The notes below the pieces were generated by a model, which did not search any database, was not told the origin of the DNA, and saw only the letters and a list, made by a program, of their open reading frames with translations. Below, in pieces: positions 17,529 to 25,257 of a stretch of DNA of 64,000 nucleotides. Location: assembly GCF_014640975.1 (NCBI RefSeq), contig NZ_BMHO01000001.1:816166-880165 (forward strand). Reading direction: 5' to 3'. This DNA is from Microbacterium faecale. GTDB lineage: Bacteria; Actinomycetota; Actinomycetes; Actinomycetales; Microbacteriaceae. Position 1 is the stretch's first letter. The number at the start of each line of letters is the position of its first letter. Position numbers and translations under genes: made by a program.

Positions 17529-18307
17529 GGAGTGCTCCTCAGGTGTTCCAGGGTGGCGCGGGTCCAGTCCCGCTCGGTTCGGATCGTGGTGGTGGCGTCG
17601 CCCTGCCACGGAAGCCAGTGCTCGACGATCTCGTTGATGCCGCGTTCGCGCGGGCGCACCACGTCGAGGAGGTGCGCGTAGTCGTGCAGCCCGGATCCCA
17701 TCCGGACGCCGCTGTAGGTGAAGCCCACCCAGCCGTCCTGCCGGGCGAACGCGAAGTCCTTCACGTGCACGTTCTTCACGTGCGGTGCCGCGAGCGCGAT
17801 GCAGTCGGTCGGCTGCTCGAGCCTGGCGACGACGTTCGCCGGATCCAGACAGATGCCGAGCGCGTCGCTGCCGACCGCTTCGACCACTCCGACGAGGTCC
17901 GCGGTGGCCACCTGTTCGTAGGTCTCCAGGGCGAGCGTGATGCCCGACGCGGCGTAGGCGTCGACGGTCGGGGCGAGCATCGCGGGGGCGTCCGCGATGT
18001 TCGGCGTCGAATCGGGGCCGTGGATCATGCTGCGCACGAGGCGCGCGTCGAACGCCTCGGCGAGCCGGAGGAACCGGAAGAGACGCTCCGGCTCGATGCC
18101 CTTGGTGCCGAGCTCGATCGTCAGCCCGTTCTCGCGGGCGGCGTGCGCCGCATCCGCCAGCTCTCGGTCGCTCATCGACTCGAGCGGCGCATAGTCGCAG
18201 ATCTGGAACAGCTCGACGCCCTGCGCATGCGCGTCGTCGAACGCCTGCGCGAGCGTGAGCCCCTCCGCGTGCTGCCAGAAGTATGCGTACGTGCCGAGAC
18301 CGATCAC
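17525..18307 (-). CDS. oiaC: 3-oxo-isoapionate decarboxylase-like TIM-barrel protein (OiaC)
   Basis: A 260-residue member of the sugar-phosphate isomerase/epimerase TIM-barrel superfamily (Xylose-isomerase-like AP2 fold). It starts at GTG 18307, which overlaps the previous stop as GTGA. Metal-site candidates appear in the expected order: LALETYEQ, GICLDPANVV, NVHVKDFAF and NEIVEHWLP. In the D-apiose pathway OiaC decarboxylates 3-oxo-isoapionate to L-erythrulose. The three upstream genes encode exactly the enzymes needed to process L-erythrulose, so this function is well supported by context. By itself the fold would also fit a generic sugar isomerase. Confidence 0.78.
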   Translation of the reverse strand: MIGLGTYAYFWQHAEGLTLAQAFDDAHAQGVELFQICDYAPLESMSDRELADAAHAARENGLTIELGTKGIEPERLFRFLRLAEAFDARLVRSMIHGPDSTPNIADAPAMLAPTVDAYAASGITLALETYEQVATADLVGVVEAVGSDALGICLDPANVVARLEQPTDCIALAAPHVKNVHVKDFAFARQDGWVGFTYSGVRMGSGLHDYAHLLDVVRPRERGINEIVEHWLPWQGDATTTIRTERDWTRATLEHLRSTP

Positions 18308-19077
18308 GCCGCGGGCCTCCGCGCGAGCTCGGCGGCCTCGTCGAGCACCGACACGAGCGCGTCGGGATCGTGCGCGAAGCGGCCGAGGAAGACGCCGTCG
18401 ACGTCGTCGGCGAGTCCTGTGAGCAGCCCCGGACCCGCGGCTCCGCCGTAGATGATCGAGGATCCCTCGCGTGCGGGGTCGCTCTCGAGCTCGTCGCGTA
18501 GGGCGCGGACGACCGTGCGCACGTGATCGTCGCCGGCCGGCTGCGACGCGCCGATCGCCCAGATGGGCTCGTATGCGACGATGACGGATCCGGGCTCCGC
18601 GTCCGCGAGAGCCGCGCGCAGCTGGCCGAGGGCGATGTCGGCTGCGGCATTCGGATCCTGTTCCCGCTCCTCGCCGATGCACAGCAGCGGCGTGATCCCG
18701 TTCGCGAGGCAGACGCGCGTCTTCGCGGCGACGTCGCGGTCTGTCTCGCCGAAGAGCCGGCGTCGTTCCGCATGCCCGATCTCGGCGAGCGTCGCGCCGA
18801 CCTCGGCGAGCTCGCCGGCCGAGACCTCGCCCGTGAACGCGCCCTCCTGCGCTGCGGCGACGTTCTGCGTGCCGATCCGCACCGGCGTCCCGCGGAACGC
18901 CTCGAGGGCGGGCAGCACCTGCAGATACGTGGGCGTGATGAACAGCTCCACGGCTCCGTCCATGACCGCGTCGTGCACGCGGACGCGCGCGGCGACCTCG
19001 TCGAACCACGCGCGCGCCGGCGCGTGCCCGAAGTACATCTTCAGGCTCACGCCGATCACGGGGGCCGCCGGGCGCAC
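18304..19077 (-). CDS. lerI: L-erythrulose-1-phosphate isomerase (TpiA homologue, LerI)
   Basis: A 257-residue triose-phosphate-isomerase homologue. Catalytic residues are present: Lys13 in SLKMYFG, His102 in EIGHAERRRLFGE and Glu170 in VAYEPIWAIG. The usual NWKMN of true TpiA is replaced by SLKMYF, as in isomerases that act on tetrulose phosphates. The start is GTG 19077, whose first base is shared with the TAG stop of the upstream gene. Location between OiaC and DerI/LerK points to conversion of L-erythrulose 1-phosphate to D-erythrulose 4-phosphate rather than a glycolytic role. Confidence 0.85.
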   Translation of the reverse strand: MRPAAPVIGVSLKMYFGHAPARAWFDEVAARVRVHDAVMDGAVELFITPTYLQVLPALEAFRGTPVRIGTQNVAAAQEGAFTGEVSAGELAEVGATLAEIGHAERRRLFGETDRDVAAKTRVCLANGITPLLCIGEEREQDPNAAADIALGQLRAALADAEPGSVIVAYEPIWAIGASQPAGDDHVRTVVRALRDELESDPAREGSSIIYGGAAGPGLLTGLADDVDGVFLGRFAHDPDALVSVLDEAAELARRPAA

Positions 19078-19547
19078 TAGCAGGACCCGGTGGTTTCGTA
19101 CTCGTTCAGGACGGCGACCTTCTTCGCCGATGCCGACGACTCGTCGAAGTGGTAGGTCAGCCACTCCTTCGTGAGACGGCGCGCGAGTTCGATACCCACG
19201 ACGCGCTGACCCATGCAGAGCACCTGCGCGTTGTTCGAGAGGACCGACCGCTCGACCGAGTAGCTGTCGTGCGCGGTGACGGCGCGGATCCCGGCGACCT
19301 TGTTCGCGGAGATCGCGACGCCCAGGCCGGTGCCGCAGATCAGCAGCGCGCGGTCGGCCTCGCCGCGGGCGATCCTCTCGGCAGCCTCGATCGCGACCTT
19401 GGGATAGGGAGTGTGGCCGTCTTCGGAGACGCCGACGTCGACGACGCTCTCGACGAGGTCGCTGGCCTCGAGGTCCTTCTTGAGCGTTTCCTTGTACCCG
19501 AAGCCGGCGTCGTCGCCGCCGACGATGATGCGGAGCTTGTCAGCCAT
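19077..19547 (-). CDS. derI: D-erythrulose-4-phosphate isomerase (RpiB family)
   Basis: A 156-residue RpiB/LacAB-type isomerase. It contains [17 protein letters not shown] at the N-terminus and [18 protein letters not shown] with the active-site Cys71, followed by the usual [16 protein letters not shown] helix and loop. Family members shift the carbonyl of phosphorylated sugars. In tetrose pathways the RpiB member converts D-erythrulose 4-phosphate to D-erythrose 4-phosphate, which enters the pentose phosphate pathway. GTAGGAAC precedes the ATG. It sits 9 bases after the kinase gene. Confidence 0.85.
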   Translation of the reverse strand: MADKLRIIVGGDDAGFGYKETLKKDLEASDLVESVVDVGVSEDGHTPYPKVAIEAAERIARGEADRALLICGTGLGVAISANKVAGIRAVTAHDSYSVERSVLSNNAQVLCMGQRVVGIELARRLTKEWLTYHFDESSASAKKVAVLNEYETTGSC

Positions 19548-19555
19548 GATCGTTC

Positions 19556-21277
19556 CTACTTTCCATCGGTGAGGGTGAGGAGTGCCTGCGCGAGGAGCGC
19601 GAGCGAATGCGCTCCCGGATCCGGGGTGCCGAGCGCCTTCTCGTGGTGCGCGCGGGCGCGGCCCATCTTCGGGAGCATGTCGGCCGTCTCGGTCGCGGCG
19701 GCGGTCGCCGCGTCTGCGGCGGCCTGCCACGCGTCGCCCACGCTGTCGTCGGCGGCGATGCGCGCCGCGAACGTCTCGGCGAGCGGGACGAGTGCGTCGA
19801 CAAGCGTCTTGTCGCCGGGGACGGCGCCGAACGTTCCGACGCGTTCGGAGGCCGCGGAGACGCCAGCCGCGAGGGCGTCGGCGTCCGGGGTTCCGTCGTC
19901 CGCGAGGTGCTTCGAGACGGTGGCGAGGATCGCGCCCCAGATCGCGCCCGAGGTACCGCCCGCGCGATCCGACCACGCGTCAGCCGCGCGCGCGAGCGTC
20001 GTCGCCGCGCCCGCGCCTCGCTCCTTAGCGTCGTGCGCGGCATTGCGGGCCGCGTGCACACCGCGCTGCATGCCGATGCCGTGGTCGCCGTCGCCCGCGA
20101 CCTGATCGAGGCGCCCCAGCTCGTCGACGTGGGTGTCGATCGTCTCCTGTGCGACATCGAAGAGACGCACGATGGCCGCGGCGACGGCACGACCGTCGGC
20201 GTCGGCGGACCCGATCTCGTCCGCGGCGGCGTCGACGTCGTCCTCGGCAATGAGTTCGCCGGCGTGATCGACGGATCCGCGCCGATACGCGGGGGTGTCG
20301 ACCCCCGTCTCCCAGAGCTCCTCGAGCTCGTCGTCGAGCCAGAGCAGCGTGAGCGAGGTGCCCGCCATGTCGAAGCTCGTGCAGTACTCGCCGACGTGCG
20401 GATCGACGGCCTCGACGCCCGCGGCCTCGAGCAGCTGCGCGATGCGGCGGTAGACGACGAACATCTCCTCGTACTTCAGGGATCCGAGGCCGTTGAGGAT
20501 CGGGATCACGCGCGCGCCGCGCGCCTCGTCGACCCCGTCCGGCAGCTCTTCGAGGAGGCGCTCGACGAGCATCTCGGCGAGGCCGTCGGCGGACGGGATG
20601 TCCTCGTCACGCAGCCCGGGCTCGCCATGAATTCCGAGGCCGACGGCCATGCGACCGGGCTCGACCTCGAACAGCGGCTCGGGCGCGCCGGGCAGGGTGC
20701 AGCCGGAGAACGCGACGCCGAACGAGCGCGTGCGCTCGTTCGCGTGCCGCGCGAGTCGCACCACTTCGTCGAGCGACGCTCCGCGCTCGGCGGCTGCACC
20801 CGCGATCCGGAACACGGTGAGGTCACCCGCGATGCCGCGGCGCTTGTGCTTCTCCTCCGCGGCAGCACTCGAGACGTCGTCGGTGACGGTCACGGTCTGA
20901 CACGGGATCCCGGCTTCGCGCAACTGCTCCTGCGCGGCGTCGAAGTTGAGCACGTCCCCGGCGTAGTTGCCGTAGCTGAGGAAGACGCCACCGCCATTCT
21001 CGGCCGCCTTCGCGACGGAGAACACCTGCTGCATCGACGGCGACGCGAAGAGGTTCCCCATCGCGGCGCCGTGCGCGAGGCCAGGGCCGACGAGCCCGCC
21101 GAAAGCGGGGTAGTGGCCGCTGCCGCCGCCGATGACGACGGCGACCTGGCCGTCGGGCGTCTTCGTGGAGCGGGCGACGCCGCCGGACACGCGCCGCACA
21201 TAGCGCGTGTTCGCGGCGACGAAGCCGTCGATCATCTCGTCGACGAAGTCGGCGGGGTCGTTCCAGAGGCGGGTCAT
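19556..21277 (-). CDS. lerK: L-erythrulose kinase: fused DhaK-DhaL protein (LerK)
   Basis: A 573-residue ATP-dependent kinase of the dihydroxyacetone kinase family. Residues 1-330 form the DhaK domain with [12 protein letters not shown] near 50 and the substrate-binding histidine His217 in [10 protein letters not shown]. Residues 370-573 form the DhaL (ATP) domain with [17 protein letters not shown], where Asp391, Asp396 and Asp398 would bind magnesium. Members with this fused layout phosphorylate dihydroxyacetone or the tetruloses L- and D-erythrulose. Neighbouring LerI, DerI and OiaC homologues favour L-erythrulose. It is the first gene of the minus-strand operon and lies just downstream of the FadR-type operator. 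Confidence 0.87.
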   Translation of the reverse strand: MTRLWNDPADFVDEMIDGFVAANTRYVRRVSGGVARSTKTPDGQVAVVIGGGSGHYPAFGGLVGPGLAHGAAMGNLFASPSMQQVFSVAKAAENGGGVFLSYGNYAGDVLNFDAAQEQLREAGIPCQTVTVTDDVSSAAAEEKHKRRGIAGDLTVFRIAGAAAERGASLDEVVRLARHANERTRSFGVAFSGCTLPGAPEPLFEVEPGRMAVGLGIHGEPGLRDEDIPSADGLAEMLVERLLEELPDGVDEARGARVIPILNGLGSLKYEEMFVVYRRIAQLLEAAGVEAVDPHVGEYCTSFDMAGTSLTLLWLDDELEELWETGVDTPAYRRGSVDHAGELIAEDDVDAAADEIGSADADGRAVAAAIVRLFDVAQETIDTHVDELGRLDQVAGDGDHGIGMQRGVHAARNAAHDAKERGAGAATTLARAADAWSDRAGGTSGAIWGAILATVSKHLADDGTPDADALAAGVSAASERVGTFGAVPGDKTLVDALVPLAETFAARIAADDSVGDAWQAAADAATAAATETADMLPKMGRARAHHEKALGTPDPGAHSLALLAQALLTLTDGK

Positions 21278-21331
21278 GATCGGTTCGTCCGTTCTGTATC
21301 GCCGAGACGTCGTGCCGCGTCTAGTCTGGCA

Positions 21332-21346
21332 AACCGGTTGACCAAT
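21332..21346. promoter_or_regulatory. FadR/GntR-type operator and promoter of the apionate operon
   Basis: AACCGGTTGACCAAT is the exact reverse complement of the site at 1377-1391. On the minus strand it directly follows TTGATA (21346-21351), a good -35 element, and would lie between that and a weak CAGACT -10. A regulator bound here would block the lerK-apnL operon. The GntR gene starts 150 bases away on the other strand. Confidence 0.65.
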
Positions 21347-21497
21347 ATCAAGCTGCCGGCGTCGCGACGCTCGATGGTCTCGTGCGGGTGTCTACAGGTG
21401 TTCACCGTCGCTCCTTCGTCGTGGTTCGTGAGATGGGCGCGCATATGCTGGACCTCGGCTCGATTCTGCGGGCGCGGTTTCCAGAGAGAGGTGACAG

Positions 21498-22232
21498 ATG
21501 ACCACTGGTTCGTCGTCGTCGGATCAGATCGTCGATGCCCTCGGAACGCTTCCGAGCGGCACACCGGTGAGTGAAGTCGCCCGACGTCTGCTCGATCTGT
21601 TCACCGGGGGGTCCATCGAGCCGGGAACGCGACTGCCCTCGGAACGCCACCTCGCGGCTTCGCTCGACGTCGGCCGGTCGGCCGTACGGGAAGCGCTTGC
21701 GGCGCTGGAGATCCTCGGCATCGTGCACGTCCGACCGGGTTCGGGAACCTTTTTGCGGGGAAAGGCCAGTGACCTGTTGCCGCAGACCTTGAAGTGGGGC
21801 CTGCTGATCGGCGACCGCAATACTGGCGAACTGCTCGAGCTCCGGTCGGGTCTCGAGATTTACGTCGCCCGCCTTGCCGCGACGAGAGCGGATGAGAAGG
21901 GGTGTGCGCTGTTGCACGACCACGTCAAGCGCATGCGTGACGTCGGTGAGAACCTCGACGATTTCGCACGTGCGGATCGGGCGTTCCACCTCGGCCTCGC
22001 CGACCTTGCGGGAAATCAGACGCTCGACGATCTCCTGCACGTCGTGCGATCGCTGCTTCACGTGTACTCCGACCGTGCCGTGCATTCTCGCGCCGACGCC
22101 GAAACGGCCGCGCGCGAGCACGAGGCCGTTCTCGAGGCGCTCGATGCGGGGGACGCGGATGCGGCGGCGTCCGCGATGGCCGTTCACATGGTCACCGCCT
22201 CGGAGCGTCTCACGCGGGTGGCGTCGGAATGA
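21498..22232 (+). CDS. GntR-family transcriptional regulator, FadR/FCD subfamily
   Basis: A 244-residue regulator with an N-terminal winged helix (about 20-95: PGTRLPSERHLAASLDVGRSAVREALAAL split over helix-turn-helix, then VRPGSGTFL wing) and a C-terminal all-helical FCD ligand domain (about 100-235, DRAFHLGLADLAGN). FCD proteins usually bind sugar acids or organic acids and are released from TGGT-N-ACCA-like operators. It is divergent from the apionate operon and near an operator of that type. A likely effector is an intermediate such as apionate or erythrulose phosphate. A GAGAGAGG site precedes the ATG. Confidence 0.92.
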   Translation: MTTGSSSSDQIVDALGTLPSGTPVSEVARRLLDLFTGGSIEPGTRLPSERHLAASLDVGRSAVREALAALEILGIVHVRPGSGTFLRGKASDLLPQTLKWGLLIGDRNTGELLELRSGLEIYVARLAATRADEKGCALLHDHVKRMRDVGENLDDFARADRAFHLGLADLAGNQTLDDLLHVVRSLLHVYSDRAVHSRADAETAAREHEAVLEALDAGDADAAASAMAVHMVTASERLTRVASE

Positions 22233-22264
22233 ACGGCGCGCTCCGGCGAGCAGCAGAGTGACGT

Positions 22265-23353
22265 TCACGGTGACTCCGGCGCGTCGTCTGCGGCCGCCGG
22301 TGTCACCACCGACTTGATCGTGGCGGGATTCGCCGTCGACTCGAGGGCGTCCGTGACACGGTCCAGACCGAAGCGGCCGGTCACCATGCGGTCGAGATCG
22401 ACGCGGCCGTCGGCGACGAGCGAGATCGCGGTCGGCCACGTGTTGGCGTAGCGGAAGACGCCGGTGACGACGAGCTCGAGGTTCTGGATGCGCGAGATGG
22501 GCAGCGGCAGTTCGTCCAGGCCCATGCCGACGAGCACGACGCGACCCCCGGGGCGCACCGTGAGGATCCCGCTCTTGACGGCCGGTGCCGCGCCCGAGGC
22601 GTCGATGAACGCGTCGACCGTGCCGGCGATCTCATCGAGCCCGCCGGCAGCGGGGTCGATGGCCGCCGTCGCGCCGAAGGTGAGCGCCGACTTGCGCCGT
22701 GCTTCCGCGATGTCCGAGATGATCACGTCCGCCGCGCCGAACGCCCGCGCGACCTGCGCGGTGACGATGCCGATCGGGCCCGCGCCCGCGATGAGCACGC
22801 GGTCGCCCGGCTGGATCCCGGCCTTGCGCGCGGTGGCGATGGCGACCGAGAGCGGCTCCATGAGGGCGGCCGCCTCGTCGCTGACGCTGTCCGGAATCGC
22901 GAAGGCGAAATGGCTCTGGATCGTGACGTACTCCTGGAAGGCGCCATCGGTGCCCGGGACCGCGTAGAAGCGCATGTCGGGGTCGAGGTTGTACGCGCCG
23001 CGCAGCGTTTCGCGAGACGTCGTGGACGGGTGCTGCGGCTCGATCGAGACGCGCTCGCCGATGCGCCCGGGGTCGACGTCCGCACCCACGGAGACGATGG
23101 CACCGCCGGCTTCGTGACCGAGGACGAGAGGCTCCTCGACCTGCCAGTCGCCCAGGTGACCGTCCTGATAGAAGTGCACGTCACTGCCGCACACGCCGAC
23201 AGCGGTGACCCGGACCAGGACCTCGTCCGGGGCAGGGCTCGGGACAGGGCGCGTCGCGATTCTCACATCGCGCGCACCGTGCAGCTCGGCGGCGCGCTGC
23301 GTGTCGGGAATCGCCGCGGATCCCTTGTCACGCAAGGCTTCTGTCTCGTTCAC
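22265..23353 (-). CDS. Zinc-type MDR alcohol dehydrogenase, sorbitol dehydrogenase-like
   Basis: A 362-residue medium-chain dehydrogenase. The start is GTG 23353, with AAGGAG 8 bases upstream. Catalytic-zinc residues are present (VCGSDVHFY with Cys, GHEAGG with His-Glu), and the Rossmann motif is IAGAGPIGIV. The structural zinc lobe is altered: where relatives have four cysteines, this protein has PQHPSTTSRETLRGAYNLDPDM with none. Some polyol dehydrogenases of this group also lack that site. Substrate is likely a polyol such as sorbitol, xylitol or a threitol feeding erythrulose to the neighbouring operon, which is an inference. It is convergent with the GntR gene and divergent from the next operon. 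Confidence 0.88.
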   Translation of the reverse strand: MNETEALRDKGSAAIPDTQRAAELHGARDVRIATRPVPSPAPDEVLVRVTAVGVCGSDVHFYQDGHLGDWQVEEPLVLGHEAGGAIVSVGADVDPGRIGERVSIEPQHPSTTSRETLRGAYNLDPDMRFYAVPGTDGAFQEYVTIQSHFAFAIPDSVSDEAAALMEPLSVAIATARKAGIQPGDRVLIAGAGPIGIVTAQVARAFGAADVIISDIAEARRKSALTFGATAAIDPAAGGLDEIAGTVDAFIDASGAAPAVKSGILTVRPGGRVVLVGMGLDELPLPISRIQNLELVVTGVFRYANTWPTAISLVADGRVDLDRMVTGRFGLDRVTDALESTANPATIKSVVTPAAADDAPESP

Positions 23354-23407
23354 GCGCTCATCTCCTTCGATGCTGGTTCCCTTGGCCCGCCGGAATGTGT
23401 CACGATG

Positions 23408-23457
23408 TTGACGTTGAATCTAACGTAACCCATGTTCTAAGCTACCCAAACCTAACA
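23408..23457 (+). promoter_or_regulatory. Promoter with spaced CTAAC repeats before the DUF2291 operon
   Basis: TTGACG (23408-23413) and CATGTT (23431-23436) are separated by 17 bases and could form a promoter for the plus-strand operon. Overlapping them are two copies of AAYCTAACR, at 23417-23425 and 23449-23457. Their starts are 32 bases apart, about three helical turns, and a weaker TTCTAAG lies midway. Direct AT-rich repeats of this kind suit a DeoR-family regulator, and a DeoR gene ends the operon. The remaining leader (23458-23570) shows only a small CCGAC/GTCGG hairpin. Confidence 0.4.
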
Positions 23458-23570
23458 CTGTCGCAGGGTCTCCCACCATGGACCGGGTACCCGAAGACCC
23501 GACCCCGGTCGGATGACCGCCAGAGAGGCGGGGCGATGCGAGCCCCGCGCCCGACGCGAACGGAGCAATG

Positions 23571-24602
23571 ATGCGTGCAGTCGCTTTTCAAGATCAGGGA
23601 GTGCTTGCCCTCGAAGAACGGTCGAGACCCACACCCGGCTACAAGGAGATCCTCATCGAGACCGCCGCGGTCGGGATCTGCGGCACGGACACGCACGTCT
23701 TCGACGGCGAGTTCGAAGGAACGGTCTTCCCCCTCGTGCCCGGTCACGAGGCGACGGGGACGATCGTGGAGCTCGGCGAGGGCGTCAACGACGGCGTCTT
23801 CGACTTCCGGGTCGGCGACAAGGTGGCGGTGAACCCGAGCACCACGTGCGGCGAGTGCGAGCAGTGCCTCAACGGACACCAGAACCTGTGTCCGAAGTGG
23901 AACGGCCTCGGCGTCGTCGCATCCGACGGTGCCGCGCAGCAGTTCTTCACGGCGCCCTCGACGAACGTCTTCCGCCTGCAGCCCGAGACGGACATCTTCG
24001 AGGCAGCACTCATCGAGCCGCTCGCCTGCGCGATCCGCGGCTGGGACGTGCTGCCGCGCCGCATGGGCGATCACGTTCTCGTCTACGGCGCCGGCACCAT
24101 GGGCCTGCTCATGGCGCAGCTCGCCCACCGCGCGGGAGCGGCGACCGTGACGATCGTCGACCTCAACGCGGACCGGCTCACGACGGCGGCCGAGTGCGGC
24201 ATCGAGCTGCGCTACACGAACGCCGATGACGCCGACCGCGACAAGTGGGACGTCGTGATCGACTGCACCGGAAACATCCGCGCGATCGAAGACGGGCTCA
24301 CCCGCGTCAAGCCGGCCGGGTACTTCCAGGACTTCGGCGTCGCCCCCGCCGACAAGACGGCGCAGTTCTCGCCGTTCCGCATCTACCGTGACGAGATCTC
24401 GATCGTCGGCACGATGGCGGTCCTCAACTCGTTCGGTCGTGCGGTCGAGATGTTCGAGGCCGGTGCGATCAACGCGCGGGCGATGATCAGCCACTCGTTC
24501 ACGCTCGACGACTACGCCGAGGCGCTCGAGATGTTCCGCCGCGGCGAGGGCCGCAAGCTGCAGATCCGCCCGAACGACACCGAGTCGCGGGTGCTTCTGT
24601 GA
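23571..24602 (+). CDS. Zinc-type MDR alcohol dehydrogenase, polyol/sugar dehydrogenase
   Basis: A 343-residue medium-chain dehydrogenase. GGAG lies 5 bases before ATG 23571, so this start is preferred over the ATG at 23568. Catalytic zinc motifs are VGICGTDTHVF and PGHEATGTI. The structural zinc lobe is intact (TTCGECEQCLNGHQNLCP), unlike in the divergent dehydrogenase. The Rossmann motif is VYGAGTMGLLM, and TIVDLNADR after strand two suggests NAD. It is the first gene of a transporter operon, so it most likely oxidises the imported polyol or sugar. It overlaps the next gene by GTGA. Confidence 0.9.
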   Translation: MRAVAFQDQGVLALEERSRPTPGYKEILIETAAVGICGTDTHVFDGEFEGTVFPLVPGHEATGTIVELGEGVNDGVFDFRVGDKVAVNPSTTCGECEQCLNGHQNLCPKWNGLGVVASDGAAQQFFTAPSTNVFRLQPETDIFEAALIEPLACAIRGWDVLPRRMGDHVLVYGAGTMGLLMAQLAHRAGAATVTIVDLNADRLTTAAECGIELRYTNADDADRDKWDVVIDCTGNIRAIEDGLTRVKPAGYFQDFGVAPADKTAQFSPFRIYRDEISIVGTMAVLNSFGRAVEMFEAGAINARAMISHSFTLDDYAEALEMFRRGEGRKLQIRPNDTESRVLL

Positions 24603-25255
24603 GCGGCGTCGCGGCGCCTGCGAGGCGCAAAGGTCTCGGCAAGGGCGCGAAGCGGGGGATCCTCGCGGCCGTGATCGTCGCGGCGATCGCGTTCGTCGCG
24701 ATCGGCACCCGCGTCGTTCCGTACGGTGCGGAGCTGCCGGGCGCCGAAGAGGGATTCAACGCCGAGACCTACGGCGCCGAGAACTTCCCGGCCGTACAGG
24801 AAGCGGTCGTGGAGCGCGCGGCCGACGCCGAGACGCTCGCGGCGGCCATCGCCGACGACCAGGAGGCGGCCGTCGGCGAGTACGCGGTCGAGAGCTCGGG
24901 CGGCCCCGTCTTCAGCGTCACGGTGACGGGCACCTTCGGCGAAGCATCCTCCGGCATCTACGACCTGCAGGTCGAGGGGCTCGGCGACGACCTCACAGTG
25001 CGCGTCCAGACCGGCCCGGCCATCAACGGCACCGAGCTGCGTGACGCCTCCGGCGAGATCACCTTCGGTGAGTTCACCAACCAGATCGACTACCAGAACG
25101 CGGCGGCGGCGCTCAACAACGAGATGAAGGTCGCGGTGCTCGAGGGCATCGACACCGAGAACCTCGAGGGCAAGACCGCCACGATCACGGGCGCCTTCAC
25201 GCTCATCAACCCGCAGGCGTGGCTTCTCACGCCGGTTGAGCTCGAGGTGGGGTGA
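24599..25255 (+). CDS. DUF2291 family membrane-anchored protein of a sugar ABC transporter locus
   Basis: A 218-residue protein starting at GTG 24599 (GTGA overlap). A basic N-terminus (ARRKGLGKGAKRG) leads into a single hydrophobic segment (about residues 20-41), and the rest is predicted to be outside the membrane. VRVQTGPAINGTELRDA and FTNQIDYQNAAAALN are landmark stretches of DUF2291. The family has no defined biochemical role but recurs beside RbsABC-type transporters for polyols and tetroses, so it is probably an accessory of the transporter encoded next. Confidence 0.88.
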   Translation: MSGVAAPARRKGLGKGAKRGILAAVIVAAIAFVAIGTRVVPYGAELPGAEEGFNAETYGAENFPAVQEAVVERAADAETLAAAIADDQEAAVGEYAVESSGGPVFSVTVTGTFGEASSGIYDLQVEGLGDDLTVRVQTGPAINGTELRDASGEITFGEFTNQIDYQNAAAALNNEMKVAVLEGIDTENLEGKTATITGAFTLINPQAWLLTPVELEVG

Positions 25256-25257
25256 GT

